From Archilochus colubris (taxonomy: Eukaryota > Chordata > Aves > Apodiformes > Trochilidae), in contig CM041092.1 in the NCBI GenBank assembly GCA_023079485.1, positions 3,429,127-3,493,126 on the forward strand: a stretch of 64,000 nt of DNA, written 5' to 3'. A program made the position numbers and the translations under genes. Below are positions 37,269-49,749 of the stretch, in pieces. Position 1 is the stretch's first letter; the number at the start of each line of letters is the position of its first letter. The notes under the pieces are model-generated. The model did not search any database. It saw nothing but the letters and a program-made list of their open reading frames with translations, and had not been told where the DNA came from.

Positions 37269-40200
37269 CTGTAGAAACTTCACTCTTTGCTTTTGCTGAT
37301 GTCCTGGAGCCCTGCTCTTGGTCCAGTGACCAAGATGCCTTCACGTAATGAAGCCAAGCTATTTCAAAACCTATTTGTACCCTCATAAAATAAACAGAGA
37401 ACTATGACAAAGCTGAGGAATAACTTTCTTTGCCAAATAAAGCTTCCAAGTAATGGTCAAGTTTTCACCAAGCACCCAGGTGTTGGCTGTAGACTGTAAA
37501 TTAGCACCCTACGAAGGACAGGACTTCCCAATTCATGTTAAGAATTGGGCAGGATTGTTCTGGCAAACCAAAATAAAGGAGAAACAGAAGGGAAGTGCAC
37601 ACTGTACACTGCTAAAGATTTCTAAACTCTTAGAAGAGTCTCCCCAGCTATGATCCTCAACGTATTTTCAGCAGATTATCAGTCCAGCCTGAGTTAGATA
37701 AAATATTATATATAAACTCTCCTAATTAGTGGGTGGCCAGCATTTAATCATGTGATAACTTTTAACTAAAATATCCTTTCTAAGTTAAACAATCATATTT
37801 TCTTGGTTTTTCTTTTTTTTTTTTAAATATCAAGATAATTTCTTAGTGATGACATAAACATGATGGCTGTCAAACAAAGATGAGGAAAGCAACAGTCATA
37901 GGCTTGTAAAGGAAGTTATTTTTGGAAGATAATTTTTACTTAGGGAAGGAGAAAAAAAGTCCAGCTGAAGTAAACAATTCAGTTCATAATCATCAACACA
38001 GGGACACTTTGCACAGACATTTCCTTTCCTAGGTCACTGTACTCATTAGATTAGAATTGCTTGGAGAGTTTTGGATTGAAAATAGTAAATGACAAGAACA
38101 ACTGGAAATAGTAGCCCACGAAGCAAAATGCAGCCAGGTGAGGCAAAAATTAGATGGCATTATGCTGACCTGTCCTCTAATCCAACATCCAGGTTGCATA
38201 TGTACAGCCAGCTATAATAAAGCTGAAGGTTTACAAAAGATTTCAGCTACTAGGGAAGTAGTTAAGTTTGTGGAATTTCTACAGGGAAAAAACAAACTGG
38301 AGAATGTTAGGTCAAAGTTGTTAAATTTTTTTTCCTGGGTTTTTTTTAATCATCTTCTACATAGCTTTGACACTACATAATGCCATGTAATGCATCAATA
38401 CACTATAACAATTTTTCTCTGCTTTAAATCTGACTCTCATTCATACTGTGATTCAATTTAAAGAATCATTCAAAGATAAATCTAAATAAATAACAAGCCA
38501 GCTTTCAGGCAAACAAATGAATTTGCATTGTTTTATATTCATCATAAATATTTCACTTAATTACTGAGGTACCATGTTCAGAAATACAAAACAACATTAT
38601 AAATTTATTAGCACTGTCCCTGATGATTTTACAGAAGTTCTGTGGAATGTAAAAGCCAAAAGTAGAAACAGGCTCAAGAGCATAACCAAAAGAGCAGAGG
38701 CTGCATTCAAATGCTAAACTGGATTTGCACACTCTGCTTCACTCTGGATATTTACCCCAGCTCAAGCTTCCTGCCTTGAATCAGGTGTTATCCTATTTAT
38801 TCTCAAAACCCAAGGTCAAAGCAACCCTTTTCCTTCTGCTGTCTTTCAAAACCTAAACATCTGAATCAGGCTACTGCAAGTATTATCTTGAAAACTATCA
38901 CAGGAGTTATTTTTCCCCTCCTTGTAAAATTGGGAAAACATAAAAGGATGTAACAGCATTTTTCAAAGGTTTAGCAAGGTCAGCTATGCAAAGAACAAAA
39001 TAAAAAGTGCTACCCAAACATAAAAGCTACAGGACGTAGCATTTATCATCAAAATTATTTAAGTTCTTTTAATGGCTCTAAAGGCTATGAAAAGTATTTT
39101 TAAAATGTAAATATGTGGCTCGTTCAGCAAAAGTTATTCTCCTTTGTAAACCACAGTATCACTGGCAATTTATAATTTTCAGCAAATCTTAATCCCACAG
39201 GAAACACTGAAGACTTCATCTTTATTTTTAACCTAATGCTGGATCTAACATGGAATGCCATTTTTTGTATTAGCAAGAAAACTATTGTATTTATTTGCTT
39301 TTAACAAATTAAGATATACTCTGAAACAGTGCAAGTACAAAGCCATTTTAAAAACACATTCTTTTTTTTTTCCCCCCTCTACCTTTGAAACAACTTCAGA
39401 TGTAAATAAGACTGTGGATATAGCATTTCCATAGAGATTAGGTATTCTTACCATTCAAATGTCATTAATTACCCTTAATGCCATTATGAACTATTTGGAG
39501 ATTATCATTATTAAACTGTTAGTGGATTTCTTAATTCCTCAGCAGAAAGCCACAGAGTAACTAGCTGAGCCTATCCTCCCCCTCTTTTGTTGAAATAACA
39601 ATAGCCTGGAGGAACTGTGTCTGAAAAGAAAAAGTCATGAAACAACAATAAAAAATATTTTGTTTGACTAAATGAGCAGTAGAGAGAAGGGTTTGGGCTG
39701 AAACCATATGCTATTTCATAGGCAAAGTCTGGGTCTGATGCAGCCCGATTCAAGAAGCTTTCTCCAAGGAACTGGGGAAGCAGCATCAATCCCTCTAATG
39801 CCAGTATCTTATCTGTACCATGTCAGGTTTGGCAATACTGGAAAATGTCTAAAAAAGCCCCCTGCACAACTAAGAATATCCCCTGTTCACAGCCACAAAG
39901 GACAAGACTCTAAAAAAAACATACAGACTCTAAAAAAAAAAAAAAACAAAAAACAAACACCACCACAAACAAGCAAATAAAAAAATAAATAAAAAAAAAT
40001 AAACCAAGTCCATAAGGTCCCTCCCATCCAAAAAAGACAAAATCAAACCTTAAAAAAAAAACAACCAAAAAAACCCCAAAAACTTCCTCACTGGGAAGAG
40101 TTTAATTTCAGGGTCCAAACGATGCTGTAAGAAATATTCACTAGAGAAAGCTACAGATACTCTACCCTGGGTTTGGGATCAATACGTTGCATATTTAGAT

Positions 40201-40783
40201 ATTTAAACTGCATGGGGTTTTGTCATATCCTCAACCTACTTTTGCAAAATACTAAACCAATGAGGTGTTTTCTAGCTGTTATTTAAACTGTGTCACTTGG
40301 CTTTTCCTCTGAATAACCATTGGGCTGGGAGGATGAGGTTGCTCCACCACAGGGGCCACGTGTCTCTACTACAAGTCAGATACTCATCTCCTCTTCCAAG
40401 ATAAATCACAGCCCTTGGATTCATGTTCTGAAGTCTGAATTTTGCTTTGTTATTATTATTCAACTTGTATTTTTCATTCAAGTACCTGCCAGCACTTTTA
40501 CACTAGTATATTTAAAAAAAAAACAAAACTCAAGCAGTAAGGTTGGCTACGGGTGAACTCCATCACTATTCATGGAGAAATGGGTGTACACAAACTTTCC
40601 AGTGACTACCTAGAAAGATAAGAGCAGACAAATCTTCACTTTTCACTCACTTCTGGCACTGAAAAACAAGCTACTTGTTGACTTGGAGACACATTAAGAC
40701 ACATGTTCCTTTACCTCATGCTTACACCTTAGATTAGCTGCTCTGGGCTTTCCTATTTTATTTTTTTTTAATGGAACAAGGGG
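37269..40783. other. AT-rich non-coding stretch
   Basis: No transposon or gene recognised. Segments at about 38380-38660 and 39000-39490 are AT-rich with TAATTA cores and few simple repeats. An A-rich low-complexity block lies at 39910-40085, including A15 at 39932-39946. Confidence 0.5.
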
Positions 40784-40876
40784 CTTCTCCAAGGAAACAA
40801 GGACCTCAGGTGGTCCTGCTTTCTTGGTGGTCTTCTCCAAGAGGACAAGGACCTCATTTGGCCCCTGCTTTCTTGG
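40784..40876 (+). repeat. 48-base tandem duplication
   Basis: Two copies of a unit starting CTTCTCCAAG and ending CTGCTTTCTTGG, at 40784-40828 and 40832-40876, differ at about six positions. Both share ACAAGGACCTCA. The divergence suggests an old local duplication. Confidence 0.88.
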
Positions 40877-42927
40877 TTTACACTTCTAGCTCAGGAGGAG
40901 CTCCCAATCTCTGCCTGGAGCACAGGGGACCCAACTTTGGTTATTTAATAGGACAGAAGAATGGAATGGAGGCTGCCAGTCCCCAGCTTCACAAAGTACC
41001 CCCAAATCAGCCAGAAGGGTTGTAACTTTGGCAGCATCTCTGCTAACAGAGGTGGTGGGGGGATCTGAACAGCTTCCCAGGGTTTAGAGGTGGGAGGCTC
41101 AAGAAGGGCCAAGACAAGGAGGAAAACTGATGAGATGGGGTGGGCTGGGAAGGGAAATGGGAACAAGCTCTTCTCAGTCCTGCTTGCAGATTAAATCTCC
41201 ATGTTTGCAGAGCCCACAGCTCCCTGGCAGAGCTCTGCTGAAAGGTAAGGAAGCACTGGGGATCTGTTCTGAGTTATTCCAGCAAGGAAGGTCTGGATTT
41301 TTATGGTTATTTTAATTGGTGACAGTACTCACTGTATAACACACTCAATCTGGCACTGATGTTCTCCCTTGTCCTGCTCCATCCTGATGGCTCATCCTGT
41401 CTCATGGCTGCTTTCTCACCCTCCTCAGAAGCTGCTACCTCAGTTTCTGTCCTTCCTTGGGCATTCTTAGGTCTGGGTTGTGTAACATCAACCCAATGCA
41501 AGCACTGAATACTTCACCAGAGACAAATACTTATGCTGCCTGTTCAGAGAGTGGGGAAAGTTGTTAAGTTCAACCAGCTTTAAAGCAAAACCAAAGTCAA
41601 AACCCTTGTTATTTTGTTCAAACCAGTAACCAGCAGTTCAGCCTGTGCACTCATGTATAAAATAGATTTTGTATCAAGGAAAAAGCATAGCTGCCAGACA
41701 TCAAGATCTGACAAGGGAGACTAAGCTACACACCTTGGCATAATATTTCTTTTAAGAATCACTGTGAATTTTACTTCCCATGGTGATATTTAATGTTCAA
41801 TACTAAGAGGAAGTAATTATCCTTATGCTTTTACAAATGGGACAAGGTGATTTAAGTGTCTTGCCAAAGAAAAAAAACAGAAGAGCAGTAATAAACTCAA
41901 CATCTCTTGCCCAGTGACTGAAATGCAGCCCTTCCAGTCTGTGTAGGCTTCAAATCCATGGCTAGCTGCTTGCTCCATTGCAAATAGGGAATGTAAAAAA
42001 GAGCCTACGTGGTTCATCTTCTTCCTTCCTCCCTCCTTTTGCTAGAGCCAGGAGCTAAGATCATTGATGCTCACCAGAGGACTTGTCATACTGTGGGTGG
42101 AAGAATAAATGTGGGCTCATGCTGAACAACCTCTCTCATTTCAACTTAGAGAATAAGAGGGTCAGCTCAGCAGCTACCTCTTTCCAGCCTCCTGTATCAC
42201 TGGTCCCTCACAGTAACCTCCTCTTCCTTGCATTGCTCCCCCATGGTCCCCTCCCTCTTTCCCACAAGCAGCACAGTTATTCAGCCATCCTAACACACTG
42301 CATGGAAAAAAACCTCCTTTTTTATTCTTTCCCAAACTAACCATACAAACCATGATGAGCCTACCTGAGGGAGGAGACAACATGCTGCCAATCATCCAAC
42401 CAGTGGCATGAGGGGACAAGAGGCTGCTGAAAAAGTAGGGGGAAGGCTGAATCTGGGAGCCACCATATCTTCCACCTTGTGTCCTTCAAGACACCGTGGT
42501 TCCCATCCCTTGTTCCCTGCTTTACACATCTCAGTCAGCCCAAGTGTTAAGTTTTGCCAGAGCCTGGTGGGCTGCTCACCCCAGCACAGGTCACAGAGAA
42601 AGGACTTTCCTTTCATCCCTGCAGGCAGCCTTTTTTTTTTTCAAAAAGGCTAAGGAATAATTACAGGACAGTAGTGACTCACTGTTTCTGTCAGTGGAAA
42701 GAATCTCTGCTGCCCAGTGTTCCCCTTCTCCCACCTGGCATCCCCACCAAAACCACCACGCTGAGGAACGAGGAGGTTATGCAAGCCTGAGAGGTTGGAA
42801 TATTGACTTACACAAAGCAGGAATGGTGGGAAAGGGCTGCCAGCTAGGACTGCATCAGCTTCCCTGGCCTGCTAGGAAAAATAGGTCAAGGTTTTCCAAG
42901 GTGACTGTCAATTTTGGATGGCCAGCT
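40877..42927. other. Non-coding, moderately GC-rich stretch
   Basis: No recognised gene or transposon. Overlapping open frames on both strands at about 42080-42790 lack recognisable domains. Confidence 0.5.
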
Positions 42928-43195
42928 AAAAAAAGAAAAAAAAAAAAAAAAAAAGGAAAAACTATTATTTTGGAAAAAAAAAAAAAAAACCAAAACACTA
43001 AAAGTGTACCACTGGGGGAAAAAAAAAAACCCAAAAGGCAGCCAGGCAGCTGTATCTTTCAAGGTCCTTGCAGTTGAGCACCCCAGGAAAAAAATCAAAA
43101 CAAATTACCTTGAGCCATAAGCCCCTGGAAATAAAAAAAATAAATGTCAACCACCCTGAAGAAAAAAAAAAAAAAGAAAAAGAGGAAACCCCATG
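42928..43195 (+). repeat. A-rich low-complexity cluster
   Basis: A19 at 42936-42954, A16 at 42974-42989, an A run around 43019-43029 and A13-type runs near 43160-43188, separated by short ordinary sequence. The lysine-rich and phenylalanine-rich frames across it are products of the A/T runs. Confidence 0.9.
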
Positions 43196-43532
43196 GGTAA
43201 ATAAGTAGTGGGAGCTCCCAAGAGCAGGACTCTCAGGATGCATGTGTGCTTCTAGTGCAGGAGAGAGAACAATTGAATTACGAGGAGCTCTTAAGCAAGT
43301 AAAGTAAACATCTTTTGGCAATTTAGTGCTGCACTTTGAAGCCTGGCTGTGTCATACAAATGGTGAAATAGCACGGACACCCTTCTGCTGGCTAGTTTGT
43401 TTAATATGAGGAGTTGGGAGTGCAGCACTCTTTTAGGAGCTCACGAGCTGGAGGAGGGAAAGTGTGGAAGGAAAAGGAGAGGGATGTTTAAGCAAAGCTA
43501 TAGATGCCCAGAACCTATGGGAAACAACTTGA

Positions 43533-43564
43533 GGGGGAAGGGTCTGGGATGGGGGCTGGGGGGG
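43533..43564 (+). other. G-quadruplex motif
   Basis: Five G-runs on the plus strand: G5 (43533-43537), G3 (43540-43542), G3 (43546-43548), G5 (43551-43555) and G7 (43558-43564). The loops are AA, TCT, AT and CT. This satisfies the canonical G3+N1-7 rule with one run to spare and short loops, which favours a stable parallel quadruplex. Confidence 0.9.
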
Positions 43565-45760
43565 AAAAACCCTGCAGCATCCATGGGATTGTCACAGTGG
43601 GAACCAACCCCCAGCAACCCCCACCAGGGGGAAAGAGAGAGGTATGGGATGAGGGGGCTGAGGATAATCACACGAGTGGGGTTAATTGCTATAAATATCA
43701 AGAATCAAATCAATATGTCAAGATGTGTGTTCCACTTCTCACATGGATGCGGCGCGTAAATGAGAAACGGGGAGAGAGGGAGGAAGAGCTGGAAAGAAAA
43801 AGGAGAGACTACTAAAGAAATAAGCCCCCCTGTACAGACAGCCTGACGCCAGATGGCTTCTTCTAATAAATATTCAACCTTAACTCAGTTCCCATGTAAC
43901 TTTGTTGTAAAGCTGCCAGCACACCCACACAGATCTGGGCCAGCAAAATGATTACAGTAGTACAAACAAAATAGTGCAATAGAGGAAACAGGCAGACAGG
44001 GTCCTGTATACAGAAAGACAGAGCTGTAAAGATGTGAGTTGATGAACCTTTAGATTTAATACTGAGAATTTTAAAAGAATGATTTGGGCAGAGGGGGGAA
44101 AAAACTTTGGGGGGGGGGAGAAAAAAAAAAAGAAAAAGAAAAGGCTGCATTTTTTTCCTTGTTATTGCTTTTATTGTTGTGAATAAAGAGAACTTAATTC
44201 TCTTAACAAATCTTAATGCAAATGGGACACTATAAATCAGTTGCTATTCTGCATATTTTCTCTATTGGGCTGGAAGTCAAATACCTTGCCTGAAAATCAG
44301 AGACCAGCTTAAATTTCTGATGTCCTCTTATGGGGCACAGTTTAAAAAAAAAAGATGCTCTTGTGCATGACATTTTTATACTAATTGGGAAGAGAAAGAG
44401 GAGATTTGGGATATTTCTCTTAAGAAAACACTGGGCTCAGTGCTCAAAAACATGCATTTCAGTTGTATGTTTTTGCCCCAAGCTCTTTAATTTCAAAATT
44501 GGATTATGAGATCTGAATATCAGAAGACACCGTGTTGGCAACCCCAAAACTGTTTAAATAGGACCCTGACCAAATCACAGTCTAGTGCTAAGACTAAGGG
44601 GGGTGGGTGGAAGGCAATAAAAAAGGCCATTCTTTGCAGATAGGCATCTCTTGATAATATAAAGCAAAAAAATAATACTCAGATCAGAAAATGAATTTTA
44701 GAAATGCAAAGGCTTCATGCTGTTGATTTCTTGGATCTTTTTTATGCAGAATACCTCAATTTTAGAGGCAGGGAAAATACAGGTAGCCAGTTCAAAACTC
44801 CTACCTGCAGTTAAAGTGGTTATTTAACAATTTACAGCCCAGCACTGGGTCAGGGAGCTAAAATTACACATTTAGCTTCAGGAGAGCATCAGCATGAGGC
44901 AAAGCTCTTTCTCCAGAATGCAGCCTTTTGGTGCTGTAAGATAGCTCATGCTGCTCCTGGAAGGACATATTTTTGGGTGATATAGAAGAGTATAAATAGA
45001 ATTAATAAGACAGAATTGAAAGGAAAAAAAACAAACAAACAAAAAAAACAAAAAACAAGGGAGAGAAGGAGGGGGAGGTAGGCTGAACGTCAGAAAATAT
45101 TTCCTGGTTGTGAGAGTTTCCCTCTGCAAAGCAGATCGACAAGGAGATGGAGCAGGCTGTAGAGTCAGGCTTTCACCACTTCCCTGGGGAGATTGTCACT
45201 GTGGAGGTTTTAAAAACAAAGCTGAACTCAGCACAAGTAAATGTGCTGCAGGGAATAACCCTGTGTTGGGCAAGATATGGACAAGATCAATTAACAGATC
45301 TCTTCTATGCCTACTTTTTATTATTTTTGACTGTTGGGAAGAAAACTTTGCGAGAGAAAGAGCCTGAATCTCCCTCCACCACCCCCCCCTTTCCTTTTTC
45401 TTTTAAAAAGAGAACAGACTATATCACATTGCAAGCTCATATCTGAAGCTCTTCATTACAACCTCTGTGTCTCTCCCACCAGTTTTGCTCCGCTTGCCCT
45501 CTATCCCCTCTATTATTGTGAAAGAATTTCCTGGAGAGAAGGGGGGGAAAAAAATAAATAAATCTGAATCTCTCTTATTTCTGATCTTTCCAGGCTCCTT
45601 TGTAATATTCATCTATTCTGAGCAGTGTTTGACACTTCCTTCCCACCCACCCCCATTAGAAGTCATCTGTGGATTACCTCCTCATGCTCCTTCTCCTCCA
45701 GCCTCAAGGTACACATTACCATTCTGTTCTTAGCCAAAGAGCATCAAACAAGGGAAGCAG
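43565..45760. other. Non-coding stretch
   Basis: Contains GCGGCGCG-type CpG clustering near 43750, a G run near 44109-44118 followed by an A/G tract, and A/C tracts at about 45020-45060. No gene or transposon recognised. Confidence 0.5.
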
Positions 45761-45793
45761 GCAGGCAGGCAGCTCGGTAAGCTCCCTGCCTGC
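45761..45793. repeat. GGCA-repeat hairpin
   Basis: GCAGGCAGGCAGCT (45761-45774) pairs with AGCTCCCTGCCTGC (45780-45793) with one mismatch and a 5-base loop (CGGTA). The left arm is a short (GGCA)n microsatellite starting near 45757. Confidence 0.9.
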
Positions 45794-45829
45794 AGAAATG
45801 CACACCTTTTGTTTGTGACCAGGCAGGAT

Positions 45830-46290
45830 GAAAGCCACGGGATGGAGCTGGACCCAAATCTGTCAGCCCGTGGGAAGATGCGGCGGCTGAAGCCGCTAAC
45901 AACGTGGCTCCTCGGTGCTGCTTACCCCAAGCACATCAAACAAGGCCCTTCATTGACTATGCTGGCTTGAAGTTCAGGATGTCTGTCCTTACCTTAATAA
46001 ACCAGACCTACCATGCTGAAAAAACCCTGTGAAAAAAAAAAATCTTAGAGGTTCGGGGTCAGCACGAAACTCCTGCAGCACCAAGCCTCATTCTCGCAGA
46101 AAACGTGGGACCAAAATTAGGGCTAACTTCACAATCTATTTTAACCCTCCCCATGCTCTTGTTGTTGAAAAGATATGCTGTGTATTCAAGGGAATAAAGC
46201 CAAAACACATGGAGTTCTTCCTCGTGGAGAAGCAGGGAGATGAGCCCATGGCTAAGAAGAACATTCCCCTGCGGGCTTGGGTGCCATGAG
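45830..46290. other. Local CpG-dense patch
   Basis: By eye about 14 CpGs fall in about 460 bases, including GATGCGGCGG, GAAGCCGC and AACGTGG, while most of the window has very few. An inverted pair CCACGGG (45835-45841) and CCCGTGG (45867-45873) lies at its left side. It is too small and sparse to be a classical CpG island. The plus-strand frame at 46029-46289 has no recognised domain. Confidence 0.5.
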
Positions 46291-46624
46291 GTGACCATAC
46301 AGTCACGCAGCACAGCCCCACCAGATCAACACACAGGCTTTGATTTCCAGATCTGTTTGGATTTAATCCAGGGCTGAATTTCTATTGGTATTACTCAGTT
46401 CAGGAAAGGAAGGAGACAAAGGGAAGCCAGGAGCATGGAGAGAATGAAATAGCAAAGAGACAATGGGAGAAAGAGGGTGGATGTCAGAGGCTCTACCCAT
46501 CCACCTCCATGCCCTCTTTGTCTCTATTCCCATCCCTGTTCCCTGAAGGGAACATGGCAAATGAGCCCAACCTAACTGGTGGGCAAAGCTGGAAGCAAAC
46601 CCCCTGGCTTCACAGCTAAGCACC

Positions 46625-46678
46625 AAAAAAAAAAAAAAAGGAAAAAGAAAAGAAAAAAGAAAAAAAAAAGAAAAAAGA
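46625..46678 (+). repeat. 54-base polypurine tract
   Basis: Only A and G between 46625 and 46678, mostly AAAAAG-type units. Low complexity, with no tail of a recognisable retrotransposed gene upstream. Confidence 0.88.
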
Positions 46679-47273
46679 TGAACTAGGGCTCTGGGTCAGG
46701 AGCAAAAGCAAATGAGGAGGGAACTCTGCAATGCCTGAAGACACCCATACAAGAGGAGAAGGTTCCAATTTGCATAGTACCTCCCTACTAAGGCTGGATT
46801 TGTCCCATGAAGAGCTTGCCTACACCCCTTCCCATTCTGCCATGGAGCAGAGATCAGTTTTGTCCCTACTGCAGCCACAAAGGCTGGGAGAAATAGGAGG
46901 ACCAGAGTCCTTCTAGCTGGAAAAAAAGATAAAGCAGGAGCATCACTTTCCCAGCAAGCTGCTGGCAAGGCTCAGATTCTCAGCTCACATAAGCAACCTG
47001 GATAAACATTTGGCTGCTGTGGAAGTTATGGAGTTTCTAGAGGTGTCCATCTGAGTGATGCTGAGCTAGCAGAGCACACCCAGCACCTTGCTGGAAACCA
47101 AGATTAATCAGGAGGTCATGGGGCTGAGGGTCTTCTGTCTACATAAGGCAAAATCCAACATATTAGTTTTCTTCAGAGTAAGATATATTTGTCTGGCTGG
47201 AAGAGGAGGAAACCTCAACCATTGCAACTGAAGAAAAAGCATCAAGGGCAACAAAATTGGACCAATTTAACAC
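46679..47273. other. Non-coding stretch
   Basis: No recognisable element. Single-copy appearance, ending at a T-rich tract. Confidence 0.5.
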
Positions 47274-47318
47274 TTTTTTTTTCTTTTTTTTTCTTTTTTT
47301 TTTTTTTGTTTTTTTTTT
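47274..47318 (-). repeat. T-rich tract (poly(A) on the minus strand)
   Basis: About 45 bases of T with two single C interruptions and one G. It could be the tail of a retrocopy on the minus strand, but the sequence to its right on the plus strand shows no recognised parent gene. Confidence 0.85.
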
Positions 47319-47399
47319 AATTCTGTGTTGTCTTAGAAAAGCAAGCAACGATTTTTGGACATGAGACCAAGCAGAACACAGTGTTGATGCTCTCAGCCA

Positions 47400-47900
47400 T
47401 TAGCTTATAAATTGAATAAGATAGATGTGTTCATTCATATGAACTAATGTAGTTTTTCTTATGAAGGTTTCATATTATACAAATCCATTAGCATATTTAC
47501 AAATTAATCTTCCCTTAGGAAGAAAAAAGATCAAAGATTTACAGAAGGAAGTGCTTTATTACTTTTAAACTGCCTTTTTTTTTTTTTAAAGAAAGAGAAA
47601 AAGAAATGAAGGGAAATTATGTTGAACCATAAATGTTGCTTTATGACTACTGTACAGCAGCTTTGTGGGAGATTTAAATTTACTAAAGGGCAAGGGGGAC
47701 TTTAAACCATCTATATGAGTTCAGTATTAAAAATATATACATGACAGGTGCCCATATAAGTTCATGCAGTACAAAATATTCCATAAATGAGCTCATTTAT
47801 CTGAGTAATTTAAAAAGAGCTTCTGCACAAGGGGAGATATTTAGTATGAATTATAGTCCGTTTACCTTTCATAAGTTTTTTCATCACTTCCCATACCTCC
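47400..47900. promoter_or_regulatory. Candidate conserved non-coding element
   Basis: AT-rich, largely free of simple repeats apart from one T run near 47577-47587, and free of transposon similarity. Homeodomain-like cores include CCATTAGCATATTTAC and ACAAATTAATC, and ACAGGTGCC contains an E-box. An inverted pair GTTCAT/ATGAAC lies at 47429-47444 and an 18-bp palindrome at 47783-47800. The density of such motifs suggests an enhancer-like element. This is inference without alignment. Confidence 0.33.
47783..47800. repeat. 18-bp perfect palindrome
   Basis: ATAAATGAGCTCATTTAT is fully self-complementary. Its core TGAGCTCA resembles, but is not, the bZIP sites TGACGTCA and TGAGTCA. Confidence 0.92.
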
Positions 47901-48368
47901 TTTGGTGCTACTGAAAATATCTGTAGTTATCTAGCATTATATTCAACCTTGCTATTCCCTATTCCCAGGAAAACCCTGTTGGAGAAGTGACTCCACATTC
48001 TCTTCAAGACACACACACAGTTTGTACAGCTCTGAATGCAAGATTATTTCTCCTTCAGAGAAGCCAGATAAAACAAGATCAAGCTAAGAAATCTTTGATC
48101 TAAGCAAATAGCTTCATATATAAAGAGTATTACAGGTAAAGAAAAAAAATCCACAGGTTTGCTCTCACCATTTATATTCAACTGGGTTGTAAAAAAATCC
48201 CTCTTTGTATTTCCAGAATGACTTTGTACTACGGTTGGAACTACAGAGTAGTGGAGCAGCAAGGAAATTAAATGAGATGCAAACCTTTAATGATTTATTA
48301 ATAGCCACTTTCAGAGATATTTCTAACTACTAAAGAGAAATCAGAACACTAAATACATTAAGATCTTC

Positions 48369-48385
48369 GGGGGGTGGGAGGGTGG
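48369..48385 (+). other. G-rich run, possible two- or three-tier G-quadruplex
   Basis: GGGGGGTGGGAGGGTGG: G6, G3, G3 and G2 with one-base loops. It lacks a clean fourth G3 run unless the G6 is split, so it is weaker than the motif at 43533. Confidence 0.6.
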
Positions 48386-48504
48386 TGTGTAAAAAGGAAG
48401 AAAAAAGAAAGAAGAACTATTGGAAACTTACAAAAATAACAGAAAATTTCTAAGGCAAAAGCCACCTGACAACTGAAGTGCATTTTAGCAAGAGCTGCTT
48501 CTGC

Positions 48505-48545
48505 TTTGAGTCAGGAGCTGGAACCAGATGACCTCTGAACCCTAC
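48505..48545 (+). mobile_element. Weak CR1 3' remnant
   Basis: GAGTCAGGAGCTGGAACCAG, then ATGACCTCTGAACCCTACCC resembles the CR1 end GGTTGGACCAGATGACCTCTnnAGGTCCCTTCCAACCC with a deletion. Short and diverged. Confidence 0.4.
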
Positions 48546-49749
48546 CCCAGACATAAGTTTTGTGCTTCTGTACTGAAATCTTTGAAGATCTTTTGCAAGG
48601 TGCAATTATTCCATGTTATATTAGTACTTCAGGATATATTCCAAAGGAAAACTTCAAAGGTATTTCAAAGACCAAGGTTAAATCACCATTCATCAGCAGA
48701 TTAATCCTCATTTTCTTCACAGTCATTTCACTCACTCAACTACAACTTCTTTCACTTCTTGGAGCTTCCTGAAAAATTGATGCTCCATTAAAAAGGACCA
48801 GGACCTGGATAGCCTCCACCTCTGCTCCTCCTCTTCACCTGCCAATGACTGAAGCCTTTTCCTAGCAAGAAGGCTGCAGGTTGACTGGGATGGACATGGA
48901 AAGGCAAAGAAGGAAGATACAGACAGGTGACTGACAGGCAGTACTGGATTCATGGGATCTCATACCAAGAGAGAAAGAAAACCCCAGTAAATGCACTGCT
49001 TAATCAGCAAAAGATTTAACACTAAAAGCAAAACTTTAAACTTTAAAGCTAAACTTTCACTCTACACAACTTTCACCAGGCAATGCTGAGGCTGAAGGCT
49101 GCACAGGAAACCAAGCTGGACCTCTCTCTAGCCTTCCTCTTCTGATAATTCTCCTCCTCCATCAACACTCCACCTGTATCTCCATAAGGACACCTTGAGA
49201 AAGTTTTGAATGAAAATATATTTTTCCTCTACTCTGGAGCTGAGTTTCATTGCAAAACACCTCCATGTTCTCCTGTATTCATTGGGCCATGGTCCCCTTG
49301 AACAACCAGGCAACTTCATCTTTCTCCATGCTCTGCAAGCACCAGAGGAATCCTCTCCAAAAGGTTTCATTGTAATAATTAGAGGGGAAAATCAGTGTCA
49401 GGTTTGGTTTTCCTGCAGACCCTGATTTGGCTCCCAGTGTTCAGGTTAACAAACCAGAAGTCTTCCATATCTCAGACTGCCCATTTGGAAAATCAGTATA
49501 AGAGAAGACTACCTGTGCTGCTTCAGGGCTGCGAGGGTTGGCAAACTTTTCCAAAGTGCTTTGAAAACCTGAAAAGGTGCAATCTTTTCATGATGGCCTT
49601 AATGCTTTGAAGTTCTATAGAGGAGTTTATTCTAAAATCTTAAGCTTTCACAAATAAGTCACCCTAACTGTGACCTCCTGTGAGATGTCTAAACGAACAA
49701 CAAAGTTTAGTCCATCAGCTCTTAGTTCACAATAGTGACATCAGGAAGG

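Larger units (their letters stand above)
47901..49749. other. Non-coding stretch
   Basis: Apart from the G-rich run at 48369 and the weak CR1 remnant at 48505, nothing is recognised. A short AC run lies at about 48007-48018. Confidence 0.5.

Noticed and set aside
41190..41244. Possible mini-exon: TGCTTGCAG acceptor and AAAG/GTAAGG donor
   Set aside because: Splice-like words are frequent in 64 kb, the polypyrimidine tract is weak and the 55-base product is not recognisable. Only RNA-seq could revive it.
46029..46289. Plus-strand frame in the CpG-dense patch
   Set aside because: Starts in an A run (poly-Lys) and has no recognisable domain. Kept only as part of the CpG-patch finding.
47274..47318. 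T-rich tract as the poly(A) tail of a minus-strand retrocopy
   Set aside because: No recognisable parent transcript to its right, and the tract is interrupted by C and G. A simple repeat explains it.
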